Positions 44,001 to 59,000 of a stretch of DNA of 64,000 bases are shown in pieces. The stretch spans positions 62,001 to 126,000 of the forward strand of contig NMRA01000096.1 in NCBI GenBank assembly GCA_002633005.1, in the 5' to 3' direction. How positions within the stretch are numbered: the first letter of the stretch is position 1; every line of letters starts with the position of its first letter. The notes under the pieces are model-generated. The model was not told the origin of the DNA. It searched no databases and saw only the letters and a program-made list of their open reading frames with translations. Made by a program: the position numbers and the translations under genes. Source of the DNA: Phoronis australis (taxonomy: Eukaryota > Phoronida > Phoronidae).

Positions 44001-47000
44001 GACAAAAATAATTGCCAAATTTCGTTTTTTTTCATTTTTTAAGGGCTTCCGGCATTATTGTGAATATCAACAATTTTTCAAAATAATTGCTCAGATGATA
44101 GCTATGGTACAGATCGTGAACATGAAAAACTATTTATGTGGTACTGCACATCTTTTATGCGGAAAGTGAAAAATTAAGATTTCACACGTCCTTCATGTTG
44201 AAATTGGTGAAATTTTACCTTATATGACATTTATGTAAGTAACCCGGGTATTTTCATATCTCTTTTCGTCTTGTGCGCCTACATGTGAAGTCGTGCCTGT
44301 ATATCTAGACTTGGGTGGACACATCTGCCTTTGTGAAACACTGGAGTAAAACCAAAGAGCAAATGTTTCCAATAGTGTGGGAATGAAACTTGACTTTTCC
44401 GTTACAAAATAGGAGATGACAAGTATTCAAGTTAACAATTGTTTAGATGAAATGTACTAAAAATGGACGAAAAATGCCAGAAGTCTGTTTAAGACTTGCA
44501 CATATCAACAAAAGGCACTCACCTGTCTCCAAAAGGGAAGCTTAGGTGCCTATATATGTGTGTACAACACATCACTAGAATTTTTCTTTGAGAATTTTTA
44601 TTTTGGATAATGGGCAGGCACACTTGTCTTAATTGATAGTACTCAGGTCAATCCATCGTCCGTCATGTAGACACTCTTGCTCAAAGGTGTGGTTCAATTT
44701 TACAGTGAGCATGGCACAAAAGTATGTGCCTGCTTTAGAGGTTAATCTTTTATCACATTTTAATTCAAAATCTTCAAGACTGCAGGTTTTTATAGTTTCA
44801 TTGACCTCTGGTGAAGTACAGAGCAATGCCCTTTTGTCAAGACGAGTCCACCAGAACACTGTGGAGCACATTTCCAACTGACTGTTTTTGTACAGACAAT
44901 TCAGTGCGTGCATCTGGTGTTTCTAACACCTTAGTAGTTTTGTGATGCTTTTTGTTTTGGCGTATACAATTGTGGGTTGCACTTAGTTGTTCTTAGAATG
45001 TTAGTCTAGATGTAGATTAGCTTTGGTGCTGAATTCCGACACACATTTTGGTGTTGTTATCTTGAGCGTTTTGGCTTTGCTATACGAAGTTTAGCTGATC
45101 ATCAAGAGAATGTCAGTGAACATGCTTTTTGTACACCCCCAAAGAAGAACATGGCGTCAAACAAATTGTAAACTTATTGTCCAATTTGACACTATCTGAA
45201 GAGTGTTGTTTCATTTCTAATCATTATCTGTTGCGGACAAAAACTGAACAAACATTGCGTGAGTGTAAGTGCAGTCATATATTGGCTTTGGTACATTGAT
45301 TTTTCATGAGTTTTATGGATGAAAAACGCATTTTTGGGATTATTGTTGCAGTTATTAGTTTTGACCAAAGCTATAAAATAACAAATTTGTTTGTTTTTGA
45401 GATTTTAAACAATAATAATAGTAATGTTACAAGTCGCCAATTCTCAGCAATGTCAACCACTCCCAGACATTCTCTGAAATCAAGGCACTTGGTCTTTTAC
45501 TATTTGAATAGTTTACACTATTAATAAACACCTGGGATTTGGCTCAATGGCAGAGTATTCTAGTGCTACTGCGGGGCTAGTGGGTACTAGCAACCCGTAC
45601 TAATTTCTGTAAAATTACCTTTCTCCCCGAGAATCTTGCTGTAACACCCTAGTACAAGAACGGACATTTGAATGAACTAGGTCTCTAATCATAAACCTGT
45701 TTGCGCAACTTGTGCATTATTCAGATGAGAAGTGATTTCATGGCTTTGGAAGAACTTTCAACTTTACTGAAGACGAAGTTGAAGTTGGTATTCATGTCAC
45801 AGTAAAATCTCACTGAAATAATCGTACAAAAACAATTGCCAAAATTGGTCTTTTTTCATTTTTCAAACCCTTCTAATATTGTTTTGAATGTCCACAGTTG
45901 CTGGAAACGTCTGAAGGTAGCTATGGCATAGATATTTATAACGGTATAGCATCTATTTGGTGCTACTTATTTATTTTAAAGAATGAAAACAAAATTTCAC
46001 TTGTCCGCCATATTGCCCTAAATTGGGGAGATTTTACCATAAGTCTCTCTTTTGTTATGTTTACTACTGGTCAACAGTGTGTTAGATGATGACAGTTCTT
46101 TATCAATATGGCAGACAAGGGAAATTTTATTTTGTAGAATCGATGAACAAAATGAAGAGTTTGTCTTTTTTAGCGTGGTATGTAACCAGTGTAGTTGTTA
46201 TAAAAACAACATTTAACAAATGTTCCAGGATTTGTAGTGCAGGTAAATACATCTATCTGTAAAATGGACTATCAGTTTCGGCAATTATTCTTGCGAAGAA
46301 TTATTGTAAACTGTTGTAAACTGTTCAGTTGCATCATGGGATATGGGACCCTCATGTCAGACCAATATGTTCTGTTGAAAGAGGCATCCTCTGTAAAGAG
46401 TGCTGTTAAAATTATGGAGATGGAATTGGAAATGGGATTTTCTGCTTTTGTACAAATTTTTAAAGGAGATCGTAAATTAACCATGTGATCGTGTTTCCCT
46501 TTTCCTGGCGCTGCCTTTGGATCCAGTGTTACATTTGTTGTTTGTGACGAGTTTCTTTCTCTTGATCATACAATCCAGTGTTCCAAGCAGTCATCACTTG
46601 ATAAAATGCTTCAGACAATCATGAAGTTCAGTTTGCCGAACATCAGAAGTATATGTTGATATGAATTCAGTCCATCGAATTCCAGGTACGATGTTTCCTA
46701 TTAAAATACAGTCCATCGAATTTCTGATACAATGTATCCGATTGAAATTCAGTCATTTATAGTATTTGTGGTCTTTCTGTACTAAGCCAGTAGCATCTCT
46801 TCAAGAAATATCTGCGATATCTCTGTAGCAAGCCGGTTGCTAGAAATATGCCTTCGAGAGTAGCTAACAGAAAGTCTATACTGAACAGAACAAAACATAA
46901 AGCGCACAAACTTCCTCAAAATGTTACTCATAGTTCCAAAATAATTCACAGAATATAATCGCAGGATTCCAACAATGAAGCCAAGCCATCGCCAAATATG

Positions 47001-50000
47001 GCGCCGGCCAATCAGAAGCTTTCTGATGAATAATCAGATTATCGTTGTGGTCTAAAATGTCTCATCCCAAATTTGAACAGTTTTGAAGAATTAAAAGTTA
47101 CACAACTCTGCTGGCATAACAAAAACAAAGTGGGAAATATAAATCACTAACAAGTGGTCAAAGACATTTGTGGTGATTCATTTCCTGCACTCATGGGAGG
47201 CCACAAATTTCAGTAAACAGCCAATACATTTCATTAATTCCACACCAGCCACTGTAGAATTGTATAAATACTTCCCATACAGTATGTACTATTATAATAA
47301 TTCGCATGCACATATGTAAAATAATATAACTGTATCATACTCTTAATGATTTTCCGGTATATATGTTAAATACATGTCATGTTCATCCTACATAATGTCT
47401 CCCTGTAACACAGGTGTATATTTGTGCATTATTGAGTTTTGACATTGTATTCTTCATTTCTGCTTTTGAGCCGCCTAAACAACTAAAGTTGCATAACAAT
47501 TTTACTTTATCAACGAGCTGCATGTGTTTCACAGCAAAAGAATCTTTCGTCTCGAATGAAAAACACTATGTTTGAATACGTGCGGGGAGAACACTGACAT
47601 TCAGTCAATCATATACCTCGGTGATGTGTCACTAAATATCCCTTTTTAACTACAAAAATAACCATAGAAATAGATATACCGTTCTCACAGCAAAAATTAA
47701 AGGAATCACTGAGAGCCTTTCGATAGAGATCCACCATCATGTTCTTTCTGAGAATGTCCACTAGGTGTCGTTGGACCAGGGTTGAAACGTCTGCACTTTG
47801 AAATATGGCTGTAGATTCTGGGAAGTCAGTACCTTCCAGGCACCATCTTTACTCAAGCTGAATTACATTCTGAATTGACTCCTTCACTCCCCGGTTTATA
47901 TATTTTTATTATGTCTCAACTACAGCTGATTAGCTTTCATGAAAGTATAAATATTTCCAACTATTTTTTGACACCATCTTGCATAAACTCTAGATCTGCT
48001 GACCCAAATTTGTTGCCTCTTCTGACCCAGATCTGTTGCCTTTGCCAACTCAGATCTGTTGCTCTGCTGACCCAAATCTGTGGCCTCGTAAAACAGTGTG
48101 GTTGATTCAAATTAATTTCTATAAAACGTTAAAGTGATTGCTTCATAATCTCGCTTGATGACTCTGAAGATCCATTTCTACTGCTATTGTAAATTAATTG
48201 TGATGGTTGGCGTGGATAATATGCCTAGAAACATCATATTTGCATCTAAGGCTAATTTTCCTCCAAATTTTTGACGGTTGTCGAGGGTCGCTGAGCATTA
48301 TTTTGTTTTAGAAAATTGGATGGGAAAGCCGTTTTTCGTTTTTCGTATCTGTTAATGGGACACAACCCCTGTTTGGTATTCTTTTATGTTTGTGGATGTT
48401 TACCCAGACTAATGTCATAAATCTCAAGCGTGAGTTCATGTATCAATTGCTGCCACTCCACTCTGGTGAATGGTAAAATTCAAAACTTCCTTTGCTGCTG
48501 TGAGAAGAAAGAAATGAAACTGTTTTGTTCAATTACAGTCGAACAGTGGACCAGTTGATAGCCGAGTCTGGCTGCACACTAGAGCATGCTGCTGCCAGTA
48601 AATTCCGTTCACATGTCATGGATGGCGAGTGGGAGAAGGTGAGTAACTGCCTTGAAAGAATTGCGACTGAGTGAGTGTAGAACAGTTTCCTAAATTTTGA
48701 GATATGATTGGTGATTCTTTATGCATTGTTGAAATCAATTTTTGGCGATTGCATCAGTCTAAAATGAGGAATTCTGATATCTCAAGAAGAGAAAGCTTTA
48801 GGAAGTTTCTTGTTAATAACACTTTGGCTGAAACCAACTTTGAGTTCTTTTTTCTGAACTTCCTATTGTATGCATTGAGAAGCGTAGCACATGTGGAGAG
48901 CATCGTGTTGATAATGAACCTACAGTTTGCACTGGTAGTGTGCACTGATTGGTTGTCAGGGACTAGGAAGCTTGTTCTTCCAAAAGTACTGTACAACCTT
49001 TGAGTTTCTTTGAGTCTGCCTTCAGGACACGAAAATGAGTGATAATAGTCTCAACAGTTTTTTCAAGGGCAGCTAAGTGCGTGATTTATTTCAAGCCACA
49101 CTGCCGAGACTAGGATTCAAAGCATTCTTTGTTTTGAATCCTGGTGTGAGCTTGTTCAATGCAAATGTCTAGCTGAAATTTCAATTTAGTTTGTGGGCAT
49201 TGCCATTCATGTGTTACCTGAATGAGGAATGGTCATTCAATTAACAGCTGTAAATGAAAAGCCACTTGGTGTGTTTAATCTGCTGTAGGCACAGTGTTTA
49301 TATTGTAAAGATTGTCTGAATGTGAGAATTCAGCATTTACCATGCAGCACTATGCAGGTCATGTGACCATCAGCTGATTGTATTTATAGGGGACCTGCTG
49401 TCAATGACACTGATTGGACAATCTGACCTCATGACCTCTGTCTAGTCTTATAAGTTTTCCTGACACTGGCAAGTTCAGTACATGTTTCAACTGAAGTATA
49501 TCCATTCAGACTTCCTCAAACTGACAGAGTTTTGTTTTTGTTCAAGCCATATGATCTCCTAAACATATCCAAGAATTGTCTGTTACAAATACTTAAATGC
49601 CAGCCAGTTGTTTTCTCTACAGATACACGTATCTGTAGTTTTGATTTGAACATAGTTTTGGGGCACTTAGTCCTTGCATGATCATACCAAAGCAGTTATA
49701 ACTTATAAAATCGATTTAATTGGTATAAATCTCAGTTTGAACACTTCAAAACTGGTTTTAAAGATGTAACTGTGGTGCAGTTATAACCTGCTGTATGAGG
49801 ACTAGAAGTTATAACCGTTATAACTCAATGTGAACACTGCAGTTGGAAAAGTTATAACTCAGTAGGTGGTGCAGGTGTCGAATCTAGTTGGAAATAATAT
49901 GGTACACTTAGGCCCTAACTAAAGTGAATTAGAAAGCTATAGCACTGGCAACTAGGTACAGGAACTGGGAGTTTAACTGTGGGTGTGAAAGGAGGGGGGG

Positions 50001-53000
50001 TAGTGATTACGTAACAGTTGAAACTATTGAAAGAGTTGCACCTAAGTTTAGCTGCTCTGAATACAGCTTATATGATGTCACTGGTGCATTTCCGGTATAC
50101 ATGTAAACATAATAATGTCTGGTGTACGACAGGCAAAGTTGAACCAAGTTAGACGTGCCCAAACTTGTCTTATGGGATTTAGCAATGTTTTACTTGCCAT
50201 TTAAAATCTAGCTGACATACCTGTTTACGTTTTTTGTGAAAACATTTCAGTTTGGACATGAAAAGCATGCTTTAAGTTCTATCATAATTATACTGTCGGT
50301 TTACTGCTGTTAGTCACCAAAATGAACACACTGTTCACACTCTGAAGTAAGCCAGTTACATTATGAACACTTTTAGTAGTGATGTTTGTGGTAATGTGTG
50401 AAATCTTACCTGAAATCAAATTCCAAAGGTTTCAGCTAAAAGCAATTTCGACAAAGTATGCGTGGTTTCACAAATTATAAAATTCAATATATTTAAGAGT
50501 GCAATAAACAAAATAGACATCCCAGTTTTTATTTTGTGTATTTTTACACTTTAAAAGTTGTTGCTTCGGAGGTAAGTACAGTCCTTTACCACTTTATATC
50601 TGCAAACAAAATGCTGAAAATAAAAACGCCTTATTCTAGGATGTTGCTGCACATTTTCTGAATACTGGATAGTAGCAGGTAGCCATGGCAACAATATCAG
50701 CATACTCTGTTGATGCTGTCAAAGTGGTTGCATCTGTCCTCTGTGATGATGGAGTGCTCTAGTAGGTCTTAATAATGAAGTACTAGTATACACCGAGGTT
50801 GTATATTTTGTCTGATAAAATGTTTGTTTTCGATTTCGTGACCTTGACATTTATTCTCAATCAAAAGTATCTTCCTTTTACTGCCATGTTGTGAGAATAA
50901 CAGCCGCTATGTCATGGTGTTGGATGACTTTAACATTGTGTAATATTAATTTTTATAGTAGTTATTATCCATACTTTCCATGCAGGATGTGCACAAACAT
51001 GTTCATGGTGAAAACTCACCTTTTCTGCCATATTCTGCAATAACAGTTCGAATTATATTTTTGATTTGAACCCGAAGTTGACAAAATCACAATGCTGACT
51101 TTTAACATTGCGGTTTTTGCTGTTGCCATATATGGTATTGATTTTGATACTATTGCCATATTTAATTAGGTGATCAAGCAGCTATTCTCTATGAAGTGTC
51201 AGCTTTCTAGTGACTTTCTGCTGTTTGTTTTTTAACTTTTTTCTTCAGCGTTGGCATTCTCACCAGAATTTGCTATTATGGATAAAACTCTCGGAAAACA
51301 TTTTGGTGCTATTTTAAAAGTTCATTTCAACTCGTCAACTTGTGTAATTTTTTTTGTAAAAATTTGTACCATGTTATCGATTATTAGTTGCGTGGTTTAG
51401 GCGATTGCTTGTTTGCTGCCTTCCTATTCATCCTTTGTGGCTATTGTCGCGTGAATTTAAAGCTCCTTACAGAGATAGTTATGTTTACTCAAAATTGCCA
51501 CCTTCAAATCAGAGTACATCAACTTTGTGGGGTCTGCTCTTACCAAGGAAGATTCAGTCAATGGTCTCCATGCCATTCATTGTTTAACTACGGTAAAATC
51601 TCATCAATTTAGGACACAAGATGGCAGACAAGTGAGATTTTTATTTCCTTGTTTTTCATAAAAGTTACGTAGCCCCAAATTAATGCAGCTGTCATGTTTT
51701 GAGATCTGTACTATAGACTGTATTTTGAAAACACTGTGACCATTCACAACAAAGGACATTGAAAATAAGAAATGAGCAATTTTGGTTATTATTTTTGTCT
51801 GAAATTGGTGGGATTTTATTGTATATTAAGAAAGTTCCAAAGAGGGCGCTGTTGGTGACTTTGATAATCAATCACTCCTATTTCTAGTAAAATTAGTACA
51901 ATGCAGGATTCTGAACCCACTGAGATTTGAGCTGCATTCTTGTTTTTCCAGGCAGAGACAGATTTAAACGAAGTCAAGTCTCTGGTCGAGACTCCCAATG
52001 GACTGCAGGTATGGCCCTGAATTCTGAATATAGGTAAAATAGTTTACTTACGTGGAAGTGTTGTGCCAATATTCAGGATTTATCATTGTGTCTGATGAAT
52101 TAATCTTGGCTGCTTTTGAATCGACTGAACTTAGGCTTGCTAGTCGTAAGTATGTGTTTTGGTGGCTGCAATTCTATCTAGATTGGGGTTGACAAGGACA
52201 TTGGCATGAGTCACAAATGTATATACTGAAGGTGAAGAATGGGGTGTTTTGAAAGTGAAAATCATGAATAGTCGTGGTTGGGCAGTTAGCCAAACTGGAG
52301 GGGGGGTTACCTGAACAGGTATGATGTATTAATTATTTTCATTTACTAGAATGTCCATTTATATGGTTTCATTGTTTGCTTTTGTGATTGTTAACAGTGG
52401 TTTATTATTGATGATAATATTATTTGTATTATTATTAGTATTTACTGAGTATTTTGTGTGTCTGTGTTATTCACTACCACTGTGTACAACTTGTGGTTGT
52501 ATATCACACTAAGAATGCTCTTGATAACTTACACTTGTGCAAGTATTGTGCCATGTTAAAGCTTGCTGTCTAAGTTATCTGACTATGTGCTTCCTCTTTT
52601 ATCAAACTTATTAAGTGTAACCACCTTCGTTTATTGTTAGATAACCCCTCTAACCCAATTATCTTGGTATAAAAGCCAGGGAAGTTTGAGTAGGTTTATG
52701 AATAGAAATATACTATGGAAATGAATTTCTCGTACGCTCCTACAGGAACTTACATCTGGGGTCCATCTCATGAAACTCGAGACTTACGAGAGAAATTTGG
52801 CCTTATGCTTTCGCTTCACAATTGCTGAATAAAGTTTAGTCAAGTATCTATGAGAGCATTGCAGTTAAAAATAATTGAATAAAGTTTAGTCAAGTATCTA
52901 TGAGAGCATTGCAGTAAAAAATAATTGAATAAAGTTTAGTCAAGTATCTATGAGAGCATTGCAGTCAAAAATAATTGAATAAAGTTTAGTCAAGTATCTA

Positions 53001-56000
53001 TGAGAGCATTGCAGTCAAATAATAATTGAATAAAGTTTAGTCGAGTATCTATGAGAGCATTGCAGTTAAAAAATAATTGAAAGAAATTATCTCGGTAACT
53101 AAGTAACTAATAGTTATGTCTATATTCTTAGAGACTTTACTCATTTGTTCAAGTGCAATTTAATTAAGAATTTTCAGAAATAGTTATGGGGAGCATAAAA
53201 CTAAGTTTCTAGTTTAAGCTTACCATTAGTGTTTCTGCTACTGTCATTGTTGTCTGGGTTAACATCCATGTCTGGCTTAATACCCACATCCGGCATTTCC
53301 AAATTATCTCTGAACGTCCACTCTTAATTTACACAATTGATAGCTTTTTAAGAAGTTTTTCGAAACACTGTTATGTGAGAGCTAAATTTCTCCAGCGGTA
53401 GTGTTTTGGAACAATGCTACAATAAAAATTATTCAATTTAGGAGGGAACGTGCTATAATTGCCTCTTTTCAAAGTCTAAATACTAGATAGCATTTTGCCA
53501 AACGTTGTTTGTTGACGTCTGTACCACACAAATCAAGTTTTCAGTTGCGATTTTTTTTTTAATTTCAAGAACTTTGACTTAGAAATGATTTATTTTTGCA
53601 ATACTGTTTGTACATTTTTAGAAAATGCGGTTCTTGTTGCTGGAGCAGAAGTTCCTAGAGTATCTGGAAGATGGTCGTCTGCTCGACGCTCTCACCTGCC
53701 TCAGAAATGACATCACACCACTTGGCTACGATACAGCACGGGCACACGAACTCAGTTTGTGAGTAAAGAATAATAATATTGTTATTTTGTGAATCCACAT
53801 TAGTGACTTGTGTCTATAGGGCCAAAATGCAGGCTATAGCCTCATTAGTTGTGGTGTTGTTATATTTTATGTTCGTAATGTTTTTCACATTGGTTTGATT
53901 TTGGGCAAATGTCAACCTTTCTTGAATTTTTTTCAAAAATGTAGTATTCACATATTGTATAAAATCATCTTTATAGTATTTTGTCGTAACTACTTGTTCT
54001 AAACGTTTCTTTAAGCTCATTATTTGGTTGCAAAATTTGAGAGTTGTTTTGAACCTCTTAATTGATGATTTACATGGTAAATATTTGTCGGCCAATTTCA
54101 TACCCTTTTATTTCCAACGTTTTTTAGCAGGACGGGTTTGAATATCGATTTTTCTTAAGTGCATGGGTAGATTCGCAAGAAATTTTACATTTATTTTTTT
54201 GTCCATAACCGAGGGAACTGTTTTTCAGTTTTTTTATTTTCCTTCAAACAACGGAAATATCGGCAATTAAAAATGAAGTTGTTTAAAGGGGTCTTTGATG
54301 GCTGATGTCTCTGTTGTTTGAAGATAAATTAGAAATCTGAAACGAAATTCCCTGCAATTTGACAGACATCAGGAATATTTAGTTCTAGCATGAAGTCACC
54401 TGCAGTTTTAGCTTTTAAATATTCACCTTCAATTCCTAAGGTTACACTTTTCACAAATACGACAGTCTCACGACTATTATTAATGGTGTGACATTTCAAA
54501 ACTGGAATTAAAATTTTACGGTCATTGAGGACTATAAAACGCATACTCTTAAAAATGGATAGTGAAAGGACTTCTTGAAGGTCGACACAAGGTCATCTGC
54601 AGGTTTCCAGACAGCTGAAAAGTAGGTCAAAATCACCATTTTGTTGATTAACCTCACTTGAGGTCTAGTCCCTGTATGTGCAAAACCAGCATAGAGTCTT
54701 ATAAACCTCGGGCAAATTCTCTCTGTGAAGACTGCAGTAACGCTGAGTGTCTGGTCTATACCATGATGCTACGGGAAGAGGGGCAAAAGTCTGCTGTGTA
54801 TGTTATCTCACGAGAGTTCTGTTACCTTACACTTCCGTAGTTATTTTTGAAAAATAGTGATATGGAAGTGTGAAATGTGTTTTTACTTCATCTGTGTAAT
54901 TGTCCAATGGCCGTTGTTTCTAGATTTATGATGTGCAGTAATACAGACGACCTTCGTGAAACAGCCAACTGGTGTGGCAAGGGTCAAGAGTCAAGGACCA
55001 AACTGATGGAGAAGCTCCAAGGTATTCTCACTCTTGGTTATGGTCTATGCGACAGAGACACCTTGTGTCTTGGGACGAGCGGACCCAGGCAACTTTGGCC
55101 AAGAACATGCTTCAAATGCGGTGTTGTCTACAGGGTTCTAACTCTGACTGTACAGTACTTAGTTGGTTCCTCTCGTTTTTTTCCCAGTTTTCAAGATTGC
55201 ACTAAGAACTACCTCGTGACTGTGCTCTATTTTAGTTCTTTCAGTATTGCTGTCTTGTAATTCTAAGAATAACACACTGTGCCAGTGCACCGGCAGTCCA
55301 GATTATATTTGTTAAAATCTCACATGATATGGGGGACTGCTGAAATTTTATTTTTTGAACTATTAAAAGACAATTGGCACCAAATAAATGCTTTTATCAT
55401 GTTTAAGTTATGGAGCACAGGACCAATGTATTGCGACATTTTGGTCATTCTCAATAATTTTAGAAACCTTTGAAAAATGAGAAGATCGGTTCTCTCAATT
55501 TTACTTTGTCAAAAGATTTGTACGAGAACCGTGAAAAGGGCATTGGCCCTTAATACCACGAACACTGTTCTAAGTTCCTTTTGTGCGAAGCAGAATAATT
55601 ATCGCTTTAGCAATGTCTTCAAGGTAATAAATACTAATCTGGCCGAAATAACTCTTTGATAGTTGGTATGATCACAAAATAACAGACAAACAATGTTTTT
55701 ATGTATGCGCTACAATCATTTTGAATGTAAAAGTAACAACACCCATCAGGCTTGTCAGCTCATGTGACTTTCCAAATAAGGAAGCCAATGCAATCTGGAA
55801 CTTGACTGCATTTGCAGCTTACACGAAGCCAGCTGGTCGCTGGAGGCCAGAAAGAGGGTATATAAGAGTATACTGTCTGTGGCGGTTCTTGTGGTGGCTT
55901 CCAAAAATAGACAATGGTGTCTTTTTTGTCCTGTTGAGCGATAATGGTCATTGATGTGCATTTGTGATTTTGGTTTCCTTCAGCAATCCTTCCTGCGAGT

Positions 56001-59000
56001 GTCATGTTACCCCCTCGCCGTCTCAGGACACTACTCGGTCAGGCTGTGGAACTACAGAAAGACAGGTGTACGTTTCACAACAGTCACACAGAGCCCTCTA
56101 TTGACGAGGTGTCACTTCTTGTCGACCACGTTTGTTCAAGGTAATTTTTGTCACAATTTAAGAAATGTTCTTAATAACATCTCTTCATGTTTATGGTGAG
56201 ACGTGGAATGAAAAACATTAGAGACATACCAGAATGGTTCGAACTCTTTTGATATTCTTTTATTGATCTGCTTCATTAAGAACGAGGTCTGAGCGGAATT
56301 GAGAATTTGCGAGGAGCCCACAAGTTGCATCTTTCCATTTTCATCCGATTTGGCGCCATCCTACTCAATTTTTGCATGTTTTAATGCCTTGCTAACCTCA
56401 GGAATCTAAGCTGGTCTCACATTTCAGACAATTAAGTGATTCTCAAATGCATTCCTGTCGTCACACTGAGTCACTTGATATATTTTATGTCCCCAGGGAT
56501 CAATTTCCGTGCACCACAGTACAAGTTCTACACGTGCATAGCGATGAAGCATGGATATGCCGGTTCAGTCCTGACGGTACAAAATTGGCCACGGGATCCA
56601 AGGATGGTTCTCTCAAAATATGGGACATAGACCCAGTAGGTGTCCGTGTTTATCTCATGTGTATGTTGTCCTAGGGGTCTGTTTCGGTAATAATGACTCG
56701 CAAGACTTACGTCAGACATTAGGTCTTATGCTCCGCACAATTATATCAGAAAAATTATTGCATCTCACTTAACCAAAAGTGCAGTCTCTGAGAATATACA
56801 TGTAACTGGTAGTTACTGAGAGATGATTTCTGTATTATTTCTACACTTGGATGTGCTCACAATTACTTGAGAGATAATTTCTGTATTATTTCTACACTTT
56901 GATGTGCTCACAATTACTTGGCTTACGTTTTTCAGTAAGTGGATTGGAAGCTTAAGGCCAACTTTCTGTCTTTTGAATCTTGACCTACTTTCATGTAACA
57001 TACCCTAGATGTGTGACAGTACGTCTATGTTTTGAATCTTGACCTATTTTCATGTAACATACCCTAGATGTGTGACAGTACGTCTATGTTCAGTCGACCT
57101 AATTACAATGTGATAAATATTTAATGGTATTATTTCTGTACCACAAAAATGTGATGATTACTGTAAATGATTCCACCCCATGAATTCCTTCAACATGTCC
57201 AATGTCTGAAAAACTTAACTATTGGCTGCGAAAGGTCTTTGAAGTAAATATGAAACGTAAAAATTGTCATCTTCCTACATCAAAAAAAATGCGTGTTTAC
57301 TAATAATATTCAGGATATTCGTTAAAACAAATTGATTAGTGCCTTTGAAATTCTCAACATTGTTACTGCAGTCGTCATAACAATGATTTACTGACTGGAG
57401 TATAGTGACTGATAATCAGGTTAAACTATACTATTCTTGCTGTTACAGATTTGATGACCTGTAAAGGTACAGGCTAAGTCTGTCTGCTGTAGACACTATT
57501 GTGTAATAGTAACCTTTGACTTTTAGGTTCCTCTTTTGACGTATTTAGTCTTTAGTGTTTCTGTGTTAATCTGTATGATAAAATATGGTACATCTTTAGC
57601 TTCCATTTAGATATTTTAGTGAATTTCACACTTTGTTTTCAGCATACACACCGCTTAAGCGAAAAAAAGTCATTTGATGGCCATTCTTTTGGAGTGTCCT
57701 ATATTGCCTGGAGTCCTGACAGTAACCATGTGATTGCGTGTGGACCCGACGACTGCTCAGAACTCTGGCTCTGGAATGTGCAGGTATACAACTGACAAGG
57801 AGTTGTTAGCTTTGTCGTAGCAAATCTTGACTATTATCCTCCGAGTTTGTGGTTATGTGGACTTGCATAAATATGTAACTGTGCTATATACTAATTGTGA
57901 ATGACAGAAAGGAGATTAAAATGTTTTCCTCAATTTGGCTTGTGTCTTTGCAGACTGGAGAGCTGCGAGTAAAAATGAGCCAATCACCCGAGGACAGTCT
58001 GACGTGTGCTTCCTGGCATGCCGATTGTAAAAAGTTTGTCACGGGCGGGACGCGAGGCCAGTTTTACCAGTGTGTAAGTAAACAGCACGTCTGCTTGTTG
58101 TGTTAGTTATAGATAGTGAAAAATGACTTCATCGATAGCATTATTTGTCCATTTTAAAAAGTTGTTGGCCCTGTTCAGCTGTAATTGGGACTTGTTGCTC
58201 AAAACTGGTTCTCGGAATGTTCAAACCTGTCTCAACATTTCGGTGAAACCGGGTGAGGACAGAGGTGACTGCGCGACCTGGACCAAAAATATCCCATGAA
58301 TGTGACATTCAGGTCCTTGGGGTTGTTCTCATATTGTACACTTAGCTGGCTCCAATTCATATTCTCCCGTTTTTGAGCTTTTGCTGAGAACCACCTTGCT
58401 ATGAATGTTCCATAATACATACATTACTAGCGATTTCAAAGACTCAGCTACTGCCGTTGTTGACAGAAGAGCGTTCCTTTTGCCGTTGATTAAACTTTCA
58501 TCTTTTTGAATTTGACATAATCCAGTTTTCAATAAAATCCGCTCCAGTAGGTCAGCTTACTGTAAGTCGGAACTTGTGTGTTAGTTAGTTGGTACTCTCG
58601 ATTCTTACTGGTGCCAAAAAGAATAGAGCATGCAGTATAGACTACTTGCAGTAAATTCCAGAACACACAACAGTTAGTGATTCTGATGCTAGTCTGTTCA
58701 TCAGAGCACACGGCACTAGTATCATACTCATACTTCAAGACATGACCTGCTACTGGTTTCTCTTTAGGAAAGTATCAGTTACCTTTGCTTTATTTGTTTT
58801 TTGAAGCTCCGTGTGTATTTTTTTTTGTTTTTTAAACTTGTCGGCTGTTCTAGTCTTGTGAAAGATTTCAGTAATCATCAAGTTAGAAAGGCTCTTAATG
58901 CCAAGGATTGCCCAGTTTTTAATGCGGATTAGCCAATTTCGATCTTTTCTGACTCATGATTTGTGGTGAAAAAGGACATCATGTTACTTAGCAACGAAGA

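Larger units (their letters stand above)
41007..48538. other. WDR26: WDR26 intron 1
   Basis: 7.5 kb intron. It holds the 42.0-42.6 kb inverted-terminus element, MITEs at 43981 and 45801, an unassigned minus-strand ORF (44629-44913), a tRNA-half-like stretch near 45540 (TTTGGCTCAATGGCAGAG), a 53-bp two-copy repeat near 46650-46755 and a 24-bp repeat near 47994-48086. Confidence 0.85.

Noticed and set aside
45536-45600. tRNA gene near 45.5 kb
   Set aside because: Only an A-box/D-arm-like half (TTTGGCTCAATGGCAGAG) is seen; no B box follows.
53814-54101. 95-codon minus-strand ORF
   Set aside because: AT-rich Lys/Asn/Thr composition typical of chance ORFs; no splice or family support.
54877-55260. 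127-codon ORF overlapping WDR26 exon 5
   Set aside because: Only 54924-55021 is coding; the rest is chance read-through into the intron, while exon 6 continues the protein.
55823-55857. Candidate WDR26 exon reading [13 protein letters not shown]
   Set aside because: It fitted the AYLPP position by chance; the true exon at 55984-56140 matches SVMLPPRRL and the following sequence almost exactly and has correct phase.
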